Shown here: positions 1 through 4,590 of the stretch, piece by piece
Layout: each line of letters opens with the position of its first letter
Numbering within the stretch: position 1 is the stretch's first letter
DNA from: Chloroflexi bacterium RBG_16_64_32
GTDB taxonomy: Bacteria > Chloroflexota > Dehalococcoidia > SM23-28-2 > RBG-16-64-32
Assembly (NCBI GenBank): GCA_001795235.1
Contig: MGNZ01000141.1
Coordinates: 1 to 5,025 of the forward strand
Length of the DNA: 5,025 nt
Reading direction: 5' to 3'
Notes under the pieces: generated by a model
The model's input: the letters and a program-made list of their open reading frames with translations, nothing else
Told to the model about the DNA's origin: nothing
Database searches by the model: none
Program-made: the position numbers and the translations under genes

Positions 1-392
1 CCGAGCGGCAAGTCCTGCACCTCCACCCGCTCGATCTTCCAGAACGGCGCCAGCTCCACGGTCCCCAGTCCCAGGCCCAGCAGGCCCTGCTGGAACGTGG
101 CCGATTGCTTCTTGGCGTCGATCACGACGTGGGAACCGACAAGCGAATACAACAGCCCCATGGCGGAGAACGGCCCCAGGACGAGGCCCGGAACAAGCAT
201 CGCCGCCAGGGCTGCTACAGGCAGCCGCTCGGCGAAAACGGCCACCGAGACGAACAGCGCTACACTGATCACCACGCCCAGGAACGGCCCCACGGTCGCG
301 CTTCGCTCGGGTCGCACATCGATGCGGCCCTCGCGCACGACGCAAACACGGCGGTCCAGGGGAATACGCTTGACTGGGGCGGAGATGCTCAC
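1..392 (-). CDS. N-terminal part of unrecognised two-helix membrane protein (runs off left edge)
   Basis: An open minus-strand frame of 130 codons runs from a GTG at 392-390 off the left edge; the frame is closed upstream by TAA at 404-402. A TTG at 395-393 is the only other nearby start, and no convincing Shine-Dalgarno is seen. The protein begins VSISAPVKRIPLDRR. It has a polar N-terminal stretch (about 1-34, including VVREGRIDVRPERS), a hydrophobic segment at about 35-54, a short ER(L)P turn, and a second segment at about 59-86. A soluble part follows with HVVIDAKKQSATF, a glycine/leucine-rich stretch (GLLGLGLG, about 103-110) and FWKIERVEVQD. Two helices followed by an alternating, beta-like segment recall membrane-anchored PH-like proteins, but this is a weak inference and I do not recognise the family. 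Rich third-position GC and natural amino-acid composition support it over the plus-strand frames here, which are full of Arg/Pro/Thr. It is divergent from the Trm112-like gene. Confidence 0.7.
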   Translation of the reverse strand, partial: MSISAPVKRIPLDRRVCVVREGRIDVRPERSATVGPFLGVVISVALFVSVAVFAERLPVAALAAMLVPGLVLGPFSAMGLLYSLVGSHVVIDAKKQSATFQQGLLGLGLGTVELAPFWKIERVEVQDLPL

Positions 393-398
393 CAATCC

Positions 399-428
399 AT
401 CTTAAGGCCGCCCCATCAACCCGTCCAA
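399..428 (-). promoter_or_regulatory. Possible promoter for the left-edge membrane protein
   Basis: On the minus strand TTGGAC (428-423) and TAAGAT (404-399) are 18 bases apart. The -10 box matches the consensus at four of six positions. Initiation six or seven bases downstream would fall almost on the GTG at 392, implying a leaderless mRNA, which would fit the lack of a clear ribosome binding site. This is a weak match in GC-rich DNA and may be chance. Confidence 0.22.
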
Positions 429-489
429 CGACTGGCCGGGCGTCTCGCGGCGTCTCTGCAGGCTCACGTTCGGCCGCCCTCACTCCGGT

Positions 490-518
490 TTGACGGCCCA
501 CTATCGCGGCCCTACAAT
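490..518 (+). promoter_or_regulatory. Sigma-70-type promoter for the Trm112-like gene
   Basis: TTGACG (490-495) and TACAAT (513-518) are separated by exactly 17 bases. Each hexamer differs from the housekeeping sigma consensus at one position, which is striking in such GC-rich DNA. A start point near 525 would leave a leader of only about 14 bases before the ATG at 539. The leader would still contain the GAGGT (526-530) Shine-Dalgarno, 8 bases before the ATG. Confidence 0.7.
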
Positions 519-538
519 TACGGACGAGGTACCCGAAT

Positions 539-724
539 ATGCGCAAAGACCTGGTCGATATCCTGGCCTGCCCGATGTGTAAGACCCCTCTAGAGCTCAC
601 CGTTGAGGAGGAGAGCGGCGAAGAGGTGGTTAGCGGTCACCTGTCCTGCAAGAAGTGCTCCGAGCGCTACCCCATAGAGGACCGCATCCCCAACCTCCTC
701 CCCCCGGAGATGCGGGACGCCTGA
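539..724 (+). CDS. Trm112/YcaR-like zinc-ribbon protein
   Basis: A 61-residue protein matching the Trm112-like (YcaR, UPF0434) family in length and motifs. It begins MRKDLVDILACPMCKTPL, followed by SCKKC and the C-terminal hallmark YPIEDRIPNLLP. The two CxxC pairs, C11/C14 and C37/C40, should bind one zinc ion. In eukaryotes and archaea Trm112 activates several tRNA, rRNA and protein methyltransferases. The role of bacterial homologues is less settled, so no substrate is assigned. The start is supported by GAGGT 8 bases upstream and by the family's usual N-terminus. A strong promoter lies directly upstream. The stop TGA shares its last base with the ATG of the next gene, so the two are probably co-transcribed and translationally coupled. 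Family assignment is secure; function is inferred. Confidence 0.93.
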   Translation: MRKDLVDILACPMCKTPLELTVEEESGEEVVSGHLSCKKCSERYPIEDRIPNLLPPEMRDA

Positions 725-969
725 TGGAAGGCTCTCAGCGCCTGGGCGCCATCATCATGCTGGCCGCCGCGTTCGAGATGGTGGTATTTTTGTGGGCGAT
801 CTCCCGCCGCAGCTACCTCGCCGTCGCCCTTCCCGTCACCCTTATTCTCGGTGCCCTCAACGCCCTCGCCTTCTGGATCGGCTGGACGATGTTCACAGCC
901 AGCGCTGAGGAAGCGGACGAGCTGGAGGCGGCCCTCGAAGAGGCCTCCGAGATGTCGCCCCTTCCCTAG
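724..969 (+). CDS. Small two-helix membrane protein with acidic tail
   Basis: An 81-residue protein of unknown function starting at the ATG that overlaps the preceding TGA (TGATG, 722-726). It has two predicted membrane helices, at about 8-27 (GAIIMLAAAFEMVVFLWAIS) and about 31-57 (from YLAVALPV to WTMF). They are joined by a short basic turn, SRRS (27-30). The tail at 61-76 is strongly acidic and helical (EEADELEAALEEASE). By the positive-inside rule the Arg pair would lie in the cytoplasm and both ends outside, though this is only a prediction. A longer frame begins at 655, but its first 23 codons sit inside the Trm112-like gene and read as Pro/Arg-rich out-of-frame sequence, so the ATG at 724 is preferred. 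Its stop interlocks with that of folK on the other strand. I do not recognise the family. The link to the Trm112-like protein is by operon only. Confidence 0.82.
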   Translation: MEGSQRLGAIIMLAAAFEMVVFLWAISRRSYLAVALPVTLILGALNALAFWIGWTMFTASAEEADELEAALEEASEMSPLP

Positions 970-1499
970 AGCCTCAGCTTCTCCCCCGCCGACCCCGCCA
1001 GCCCATCCCACCCCGCTTCGGCGATACGCCGCACACCCTCCGTGCCGACCGCCGCCAGCAGCTCCCCAACCGTCTTCCCCTCCACGGGATGACGTACGTC
1101 CGCCGCCAACTCCGCCAGCGGCGCCAGCACGAACGACCGCTCCATCATCCGCGCGTGCGGGATCACGAGGCCAGCTTCGTCGACAACGCGGTCACCGTGC
1201 AGCAGTATGTCAAGATCGATCGGACGCGCCGCCCAGCACTTACCGCCCGGCCGCCGGCCCAGCTCCCGCTCAAGACCCAGGAGATACCGGAGCAGTGGGC
1301 GTGGCTCAAGCCCCGTCTCCAGTTGACAGACGGCGTTGAAGTACGGCGGCTGCGCCGGGCCTCCTCCCACGGCCTCGGACTCGTACAGCGCGGAAACCGC
1401 CTCCACCCGTCCCATGCGTGTCAGCCCCCGCAGGGCCGCCCGCAGGTTCGCCTCCCGGTTCCCGAGATTGGAGCCGAGCCCCAGGTACACGGAGGCCAT
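966..1499 (-). CDS. folK: 2-amino-4-hydroxy-6-hydroxymethyldihydropteridine pyrophosphokinase (HPPK)
   Basis: HPPK transfers pyrophosphate from ATP to 6-hydroxymethyl-7,8-dihydropterin, making the substrate of dihydropteroate synthase in cytosolic folate synthesis. Family signatures occur in order: VYLGLGSNLGNREANL near the N-terminus, ALYESEAVGG, YFNAVCQLET, ERELGRRPGG, the signature ARPIDLDILL with the two metal-binding aspartates, and IPHARMMERSFVLAPLAEL. The usual Pro in the PHPR motif is Ala here. At 177 residues it has the normal single-domain HPPK length, with no fusion to FolB or FolP. The ATG at 1499-1497 is chosen because GGAG (1511-1508) lies 8 bases upstream; a GTG one codon earlier (1502-1500) is also possible. 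The ATG overlaps the TGA of the thioesterase gene by one base, so translation is probably coupled. It is last in the folP-thioesterase-folK operon, and its TAG interlocks with the stop of the convergent membrane protein gene. Confidence 0.95.
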   Translation of the reverse strand: MASVYLGLGSNLGNREANLRAALRGLTRMGRVEAVSALYESEAVGGGPAQPPYFNAVCQLETGLEPRPLLRYLLGLERELGRRPGGKCWAARPIDLDILLHGDRVVDEAGLVIPHARMMERSFVLAPLAELAADVRHPVEGKTVGELLAAVGTEGVRRIAEAGWDGLAGSAGEKLRL

Positions 1500-1915
1500 C
1501 ACTCGCTCTCCGCCTCTGGCGGACGGATAGCGAACGTCAGACGTCCCTTGGCGATGAGCTCGCCGTCGCCGCGGCGCCGCGCCTCCGCCTCCCCAAAGGC
1601 GATCGTCTTGCCCAGACGCAGCACCCGCCCCTCCACCACGATCTCGTCCCCCGGCCGAGCGCTTGCCAGAAAGCTGGCGTTCATCTCCACGGTGGCGTGC
1701 GGGTTGCGGCTGGCTTCTTCGCCCCGCAGCGCGCCCAGGGCCGCCCCAAGGGACGAGTCCATCATCGTGGTGATCACCCCGCCGTGCATCACGCCGTTGG
1801 GGTTGGTGTGATGCGGCTGGAGCACGAGCGACAGGCGCGCGTACCCTTCCCGCAGCTCCTCCAGCTCCGCCCCTATGCGAGCGCTGAACGGGCTGCGCCG
1901 CCGCTCGCTAGTCAT
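1499..1915 (-). CDS. PaaI-family hotdog-fold acyl-CoA thioesterase
   Basis: A 138-residue single hotdog domain of the PaaI/THEM2 type, which hydrolyses acyl-CoA or aryl-CoA thioesters. The signature NPNGVMHGGVITTMMD (38-53) contains the HGG helix start. By alignment from memory with human THEM2, N38, H44/G45 and D53 match Asn50, His56/Gly57 and Asp65, and T75 takes the place of Ser83. The later RVLRLGKTIAFGEAEA and GELIAKGRLTF segments also follow this subfamily closely. The start ATG is well supported by GGAGG (1927-1923) 7 bases upstream, inside the end of folP, and its ATGA overlaps the folP stop by 4 bases. It lies between the two folate genes in a tightly overlapping operon, although no thioester step is known in folate synthesis. 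The substrate cannot be read from the sequence: phenylacetyl-CoA-type, 1,4-dihydroxynaphthoyl-CoA or housekeeping clearance of stray acyl-CoAs are all open. Enzyme class is confident; role is not. Confidence 0.9.
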   Translation of the reverse strand: MTSERRRSPFSARIGAELEELREGYARLSLVLQPHHTNPNGVMHGGVITTMMDSSLGAALGALRGEEASRNPHATVEMNASFLASARPGDEIVVEGRVLRLGKTIAFGEAEARRRGDGELIAKGRLTFAIRPPEAESE

Positions 1916-2769
1916 GACGCCGCCTCCGCTTTCGTCCAGCCACGCACCACCGCGTCCGCCATCCGCGCCACCCGCACCATCTCCTTCACGTCGTGGACGC
2001 GAACGATGTCCGCACCGTTTGCGATCGATATGGCCACCGTCGCTGCGGTCCCCTCCAGCCGCTCCTCGACCGGCAGCCCCAGCACGGCCCCGATGGTCGA
2101 CTTCCGGGAGGTGCCCACGAGGATCGGCCGCGCCAGGGCCCGCAGCTCGCCCAGCCGACGAAGCATCTCCAGCGCCTGCTCCTCCGTCCAGCCAAAGTTG
2201 AACCCCGGGTCGATGATCACCCGCTCGCCGGACAGGCCCCGCTCCCGCGCAATGCGCAGGCTCTCGACCAGACCGCCCGTAACGTCGCCGATAACGTCGT
2301 GGAACTCGCGCTCCCGCTGGTTGTGCATCGCCACGGCGGGCACCCCGAACCCGGCCGCCAACGCCGCCACCTCCGGCTCACGGCGGAAGCCGTGGACGTC
2401 GTTCACCAGGTGCGCCCCCGCCTCCAGCGCCGCTCGCGCCACCTCCGCCTTGTAGGTATCGATGCTTACGGGGATGTCAATCTCCCGTAGCAGCCTCTCG
2501 ATCACCGGCACAGTGCGCCTCATCTCCTCGTCCGCTGGTATGGGCCGCGAGCCCGGGCGGGTCGACTCGCCTCCTACGTCGATGATGTCGGCGCCGTCCC
2601 GGCACATGCGGACGCCCTGTTCCACCGCCGCCGCAACGTCATGCGCCAACCCGTCGCCGGAGAACGAGTCCAGCGTGACGTTGACGATGCCCATCACGTA
2701 GGTGCGGCGGCCCCAGGCAAACTCCCGTCCGCCGATAGTAATGGGCTGCGGCTGCGTCTTCTCGATCAT
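1912..2769 (-). CDS. folP: Dihydropteroate synthase
   Basis: DHPS condenses 6-hydroxymethyldihydropterin pyrophosphate with p-aminobenzoate to form 7,8-dihydropteroate and is the sulfonamide target. The 285-residue TIM barrel has the expected motifs in order: MGIVNVTLDSFSGDG (26-40), GADIIDVGGESTRPG (60-74), PVSIDTYK (101-108), AHLVNDV (120-126), AMHN (148-151), IIDPGFNFGWT (186-196), VGTSRKSTIG (219-228) and ERLEGTAATVA with ADIVRVHDV (about 237-262). Lys224 and Arg258 are the usual substrate-binding Lys and Arg. Two positions are unusual: Leu33 replaces the Pro of the NVTPDSF loop, and Trp195 stands where GFGK normally has Lys. The ATG at 2769 gives a normal N-terminus, but no Shine-Dalgarno is visible before it. 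It leads an operon with the thioesterase (4-base ATGA overlap) and folK, and a TATAAT lies about 30 bases upstream of the start. Assignment is very secure. Confidence 0.96.
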   Translation of the reverse strand: MIEKTQPQPITIGGREFAWGRRTYVMGIVNVTLDSFSGDGLAHDVAAAVEQGVRMCRDGADIIDVGGESTRPGSRPIPADEEMRRTVPVIERLLREIDIPVSIDTYKAEVARAALEAGAHLVNDVHGFRREPEVAALAAGFGVPAVAMHNQREREFHDVIGDVTGGLVESLRIARERGLSGERVIIDPGFNFGWTEEQALEMLRRLGELRALARPILVGTSRKSTIGAVLGLPVEERLEGTAATVAISIANGADIVRVHDVKEMVRVARMADAVVRGWTKAEAAS

Positions 2770-2798
2770 CGTTGGTTAGGGCCTAGCAAGCGCAGCGC

Positions 2799-2804
2799 AT
2801 TATA
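2799..2804 (-). promoter_or_regulatory. folP: -10 box for the folP-thioesterase-folK operon
   Basis: A perfect TATAAT reads on the minus strand at 2804-2799, giving a start point near 2792 and a leader of about 22 bases before the folP ATG. No good -35 hexamer lies 16-18 bases upstream (TCCCGC at the 17-base spacing), nor is there a TG extension. The promoter is therefore either weak, activator-dependent, or partly a chance match. The position just upstream of the first gene of the operon supports it. Confidence 0.5.
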
Positions 2805-2895
2805 TCGCGAATCAGCCCCCAGCGGGACTTCCGGTCCGCCGCAACGTCCAGATAGCGTTCCATTTGATCATCGTTTTGCGAAGGGATAGGCTCGA

Positions 2896-2954
2896 CCCCA
2901 GCCTGAAGGCTGGGGCATCAGATGGGAATTGATGCCGCACCTTTCAAGGTGCGG
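2896..2954. repeat. Inverted pair of REP-like hairpins
   Basis: Two strong hairpins stand 19 bases apart. The first pairs CCCCAGCC (2896-2903) with GGCTGGGG (2908-2915) around a TGAA loop. The second pairs CCGCACC (2935-2941) with GGTGCGG (2948-2954) around TTTCAA. Each is bordered on the inner side by GGCATC (2914-2919) or its complement GATGCC (2931-2936). Read from the outside inwards on opposite strands, both units therefore have the form: GC-rich hairpin with a GAA-containing loop, then GGCATC. That is the layout of two REP units facing each other (REPIN or BIME-like). No U-tract follows either hairpin, and both flanking genes are transcribed away from here, so they are not terminators. 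No transposase gene is in the window. Dispersed-repeat status is an inference, since only one copy is visible. Confidence 0.6.
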
Positions 2955-2999
2955 TCGTGCACCCAAAGGCATGCTCAAACGAGACGCTATCAACCTGCG

Positions 3000-3028
3000 G
3001 TGACCGTATACCGCTAATCCGGTATACT
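3000..3028 (+). promoter_or_regulatory. cysM: Promoter of cysM
   Basis: GTGACC (3000-3005; TGAC core of the -35 consensus) and TATACT (3023-3028; five of six) are 17 bases apart. The start point would be near 3035, giving a leader of about 50 bases before the ATG at 3086. The region 2980-3060 is also locally richer in A and T than its surroundings. No clear Shine-Dalgarno precedes the ATG. Confidence 0.6.
3006..3027. promoter_or_regulatory. Putative operator: 8+8 perfect inverted repeat over the cysM -10
   Basis: GTATACCG (3006-3013) and CGGTATAC (3020-3027) are exact reverse complements separated by CTAATC. The right arm contains five of the six bases of the TATACT -10 box, and the left arm lies in the promoter spacer. 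A dimeric regulator bound here would block RNA polymerase, so repression, perhaps by sulfur or cysteine status, is the simplest reading. The half-sites are 14 bases apart centre to centre, so they lie on a similar but not identical face of the helix. The regulator family cannot be named from the site alone. Confidence 0.55.
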
Positions 3029-3085
3029 CATTACTACGCATCTCCATCGTTTTCGTTAGTTCGTGGTCGGGCCGGCGCCATAATC

Positions 3086-4027
3086 ATGCTCTTCCAAAGC
3101 ATCCTCGACGCAATCGGAGACACACCGCTCGTGAGGCTGGAGCGCTCCAGCCCCAATGCGGGAGTGAGCATCTATGCCAAGCTCGAGGGCCAAAACCCCA
3201 CCGGCTCCCTCAAGGACCGCATCGCCCTCTACATGGTGAACGCCGCCGTGGAGAGCGGCGATTTGACCCCGGAAAAGACGATCCTGGAGCCCACCAGCGG
3301 CAACACCGGCATCAGCCTGGCGATGGTGTCTCGCGCCAAGGGCTACCGCCTCCTCTGCGTCCTGCCGGACATCGTCACGCCGGAGCGGGAGCAGCTGCTG
3401 CGGGCCTACGGCGCCGAGGTCCTCTACGCCCCGGACGCCCGCTCCACGAACGACGCCATCTTCATGGCCCAGCGCATGCTCCAGGAGGACCCTGATAAGT
3501 ACTACATGCCCTACCAGTACGGCAACGACGCCAACCCCCGGGCCCACTACGAGACCACCGCCGTGGAGATACTGCGTGACCTTCCACAGGTGGACGCCTT
3601 CGTGGCCGGTCTGGGCACCGGCGGCACCCTCACCGGAGTCGGCCACCGGCTCAAGGAGCACAGTTCGGAGGTCAAGATCGTGGCGGCGGTGCCCCACCCG
3701 GGCGACCTCGTACAGGGCCTGCGAAGCCTTGAAGAGGGATTCATCCCACCTGTCCTCGACGAGTCCGTGCTCGACGGCCGCATAGTGGTTGACTCACGCT
3801 CCTCCTTCGCCGCGGTGAAAGAGCTCATGGAGAACGAGGGGATATTCGCGGGCATATCCTCCGGCGCCGTCATGCGCACGGCTCAGCGGCTGGCCGAGCG
3901 GATGGAGGGGGGGAACATCGTCGTCCTCCTGGCCGACGGCGGCTGGAAGTACCTCTCCACCGGCCTATGGACGAGGGAGTACGAGGATCTCAAATTGGAG
4001 GGCGTAGAGGGCAAGGTCTGGTGGTGA
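3086..4027 (+). CDS. cysM: CysM-type cysteine synthase (probable O-phosphoserine sulfhydrylase)
   Basis: A 313-residue fold-type II PLP enzyme of the cysteine synthase family. It replaces the beta substituent of an activated serine with a sulfur nucleophile. Visible motifs are IGDTPLVRL (10-18), NPTGSLKDR (37-45) with the PLP lysine K43, EPTSGNTG (68-75), the phosphate-binding GTGGT (177-181), GISSGA (256-261) and DGGWKYLSTG (284-293). Resemblance to Mycobacterium tuberculosis CysM is strong (ILEPTSGNTGISLAM, GYRLLCV, FVAGLGT, VKIVAA, EGIFAGIS, WKYLSTG, and a C-terminal tail ending LEGVEGKVWW). R213 in GLRSLEEGF aligns with the mycobacterial Arg220 tied to O-phosphoserine use (alignment from memory). 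An oddity is V202 in IVAAVP, where relatives have Glu. The ATG at 3086 fits the family N-terminus; the frame is open back to 2957, but that would cross the promoter and hairpins. An 84-base gap separates it from the Mec-like gene. Family is certain; donor preference is inferred. Confidence 0.9.
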   Translation: MLFQSILDAIGDTPLVRLERSSPNAGVSIYAKLEGQNPTGSLKDRIALYMVNAAVESGDLTPEKTILEPTSGNTGISLAMVSRAKGYRLLCVLPDIVTPEREQLLRAYGAEVLYAPDARSTNDAIFMAQRMLQEDPDKYYMPYQYGNDANPRAHYETTAVEILRDLPQVDAFVAGLGTGGTLTGVGHRLKEHSSEVKIVAAVPHPGDLVQGLRSLEEGFIPPVLDESVLDGRIVVDSRSSFAAVKELMENEGIFAGISSGAVMRTAQRLAERMEGGNIVVLLADGGWKYLSTGLWTREYEDLKLEGVEGKVWW

Positions 4028-4031
4028 CGGC

Positions 4032-4090
4032 CGCCGGATGTCAGGCTCCCGGCGCAGCCACACGGTCGTACACTACGGTCCGACCCGTAG
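4032..4090. other. Two small inverted repeats between cysM and the Mec-like gene
   Basis: The 84-base gap holds CGCCGG (4032-4037) pairing with CCGGCG (4049-4054) across 11 bases, and CTACGG (4073-4078) pairing with CCGTAG (4085-4090) across 6 bases. Neither is followed by a T-run, so no intrinsic terminator is supported and read-through from cysM is likely. They may be mRNA stem-loops tuning expression of the downstream gene, or chance in GC-rich DNA. Confidence 0.25.
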
Positions 4091-4111
4091 ACTCCGATTC
4101 CTGCTAGGAAG

Positions 4112-4510
4112 ATGCTGACCCTGCCCAAAGCGTTCATCGACGAGATGATAGCCCACGCCCGCGAGGATGCACCCAACGAGTGCTGCGGCATCATCGCCGG
4201 GCACGACGGCCGCGCGGAGAAGCTGTTCCGGGCCAAGAACACCGAGGCCAGCCCCTACCGCTACAACGTGGACCCCAAGGACCTGTTCCGCATACACCGC
4301 GAGTGCGATCAGAACGGCTGGGATTTCCTGGCCATCTACCACTCCCACACCGCCAGCGAGGCCCACCCTTCCCCCACCGATGTCCGGCTGGCGTTCTGGC
4401 CGGAGACGTTCTACGTCCTTGTCTCGCTTATGCAGCCGGACGGCCCCGTCGTCCGCGCCTTCCGCATCGTCGACGGCCGCGTGAGCGAAGACGAACTGAC
4501 CGTGGGCTAG
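4112..4510 (+). CDS. mec: JAMM/MPN+ (M67) metallopeptidase, Mec-like
   Basis: A 132-residue single-domain zinc peptidase of the JAMM (JAB1/MPN+) family. The catalytic signature HxHx7SxxD is intact: H77, H79, S87 and D90 in YHSHTASEAHPSPTD. The upstream catalytic Glu is E23 in NECCGIIAG. YVLVSLM and FRIVDGRVSEDE complete the fold. It closely follows the mycobacterial Mec protein (IYHSHTATEAYPSRTD and YRIVDG there, from memory). Mec removes newly made cysteine from the C-terminus of the sulfur-carrier protein CysO. Lying directly after a CysM-type enzyme strongly supports the same job here, acting in the cytosol on a ubiquitin-like carrier. The start ATG has AGGA (4106-4109) close upstream, a slightly short spacing. 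It is somewhat shorter than the mycobacterial protein, mainly at the termini. Other M67 enzymes process ThiS/MoaD-type carriers or tagged proteins, so the exact target remains inferred. Confidence 0.9.
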   Translation: MLTLPKAFIDEMIAHAREDAPNECCGIIAGHDGRAEKLFRAKNTEASPYRYNVDPKDLFRIHRECDQNGWDFLAIYHSHTASEAHPSPTDVRLAFWPETFYVLVSLMQPDGPVVRAFRIVDGRVSEDELTVG

Positions 4511-4548
4511 GGCGATACGCCGGTCGCGCCGCGCGGGTCTCCGCCGCC

Positions 4549-4590
4549 CTACTCCGTCGCAGGTTCGAAGTCTTCTGGGAACAGGTCTTA
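4549..4590 (-). other. In-frame coding-like tail after the Yip1-like stop codon
   Basis: Directly after the TAA at 4590-4588 the same frame reads DLFPEDFEPATE and ends at TAG (4551-4549). The twelve codons continue the acidic, Phe/Pro-rich character of the annotated C-terminus (DVGDFEDFNP), with DFE repeated. This looks like the original end of the protein. The TAA could be a recent nonsense change (one base from TAC, CAA, GAA or AAA), a sequencing error, or a read-through stop. The true stop at 4551-4549 would lie 38 bases from the end of the Mec-like gene. Confidence 0.5.

Noticed and set aside
97..593. Overlapping plus-strand open frames in the first 600 bases
   Set aside because: They are Arg/Pro/Thr-rich, lack family motifs, and lie opposite the better minus-strand membrane protein frame; one also runs through the promoter at 490-518.
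1089..2490. Long plus-strand frames opposite folP, the thioesterase and folK (up to 345 codons)
   Set aside because: Low-complexity shadow translations of clear conserved genes on the minus strand, as is usual in GC-rich DNA.
2783..2863. A 26-codon minus-strand frame (MERYLDVAADRKSRWG...) upstream of folP
   Set aside because: Composition is natural-looking, but it is short, has no ribosome site, spans the folP -10 box and matches nothing I recognise. It could be a gene remnant but is not supported as a gene.
2764..2875. Direct repeat GATCATCGTT at 2764-2773 and 2866-2875
   Set aside because: Ten bases repeated once, one copy covering the folP start codon; no further copies or target-site features, so probably chance.
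2896..2954. Hairpins as transcription terminators
   Set aside because: No T-runs follow on either strand, and both neighbouring operons are transcribed away from the region.
2957..3085. A 43-residue N-terminal extension of the cysM product from GTG at 2957
   Set aside because: It would begin at the edge of a hairpin and cross the cysM promoter; its sequence has no family resemblance, while ATG at 3086 gives the normal N-terminus.
4028..4111. A CysO-like carrier gene between cysM and the Mec-like gene
   Set aside because: The gap is only 84 bases; a carrier of about 90 residues cannot fit, and no GG-ending frame is seen.
4511..4548. Terminator between the Mec-like gene and the right-edge gene
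   Set aside because: Only a 4-base stem (GGCG/CGCC) with no T-run is visible, too weak to support.
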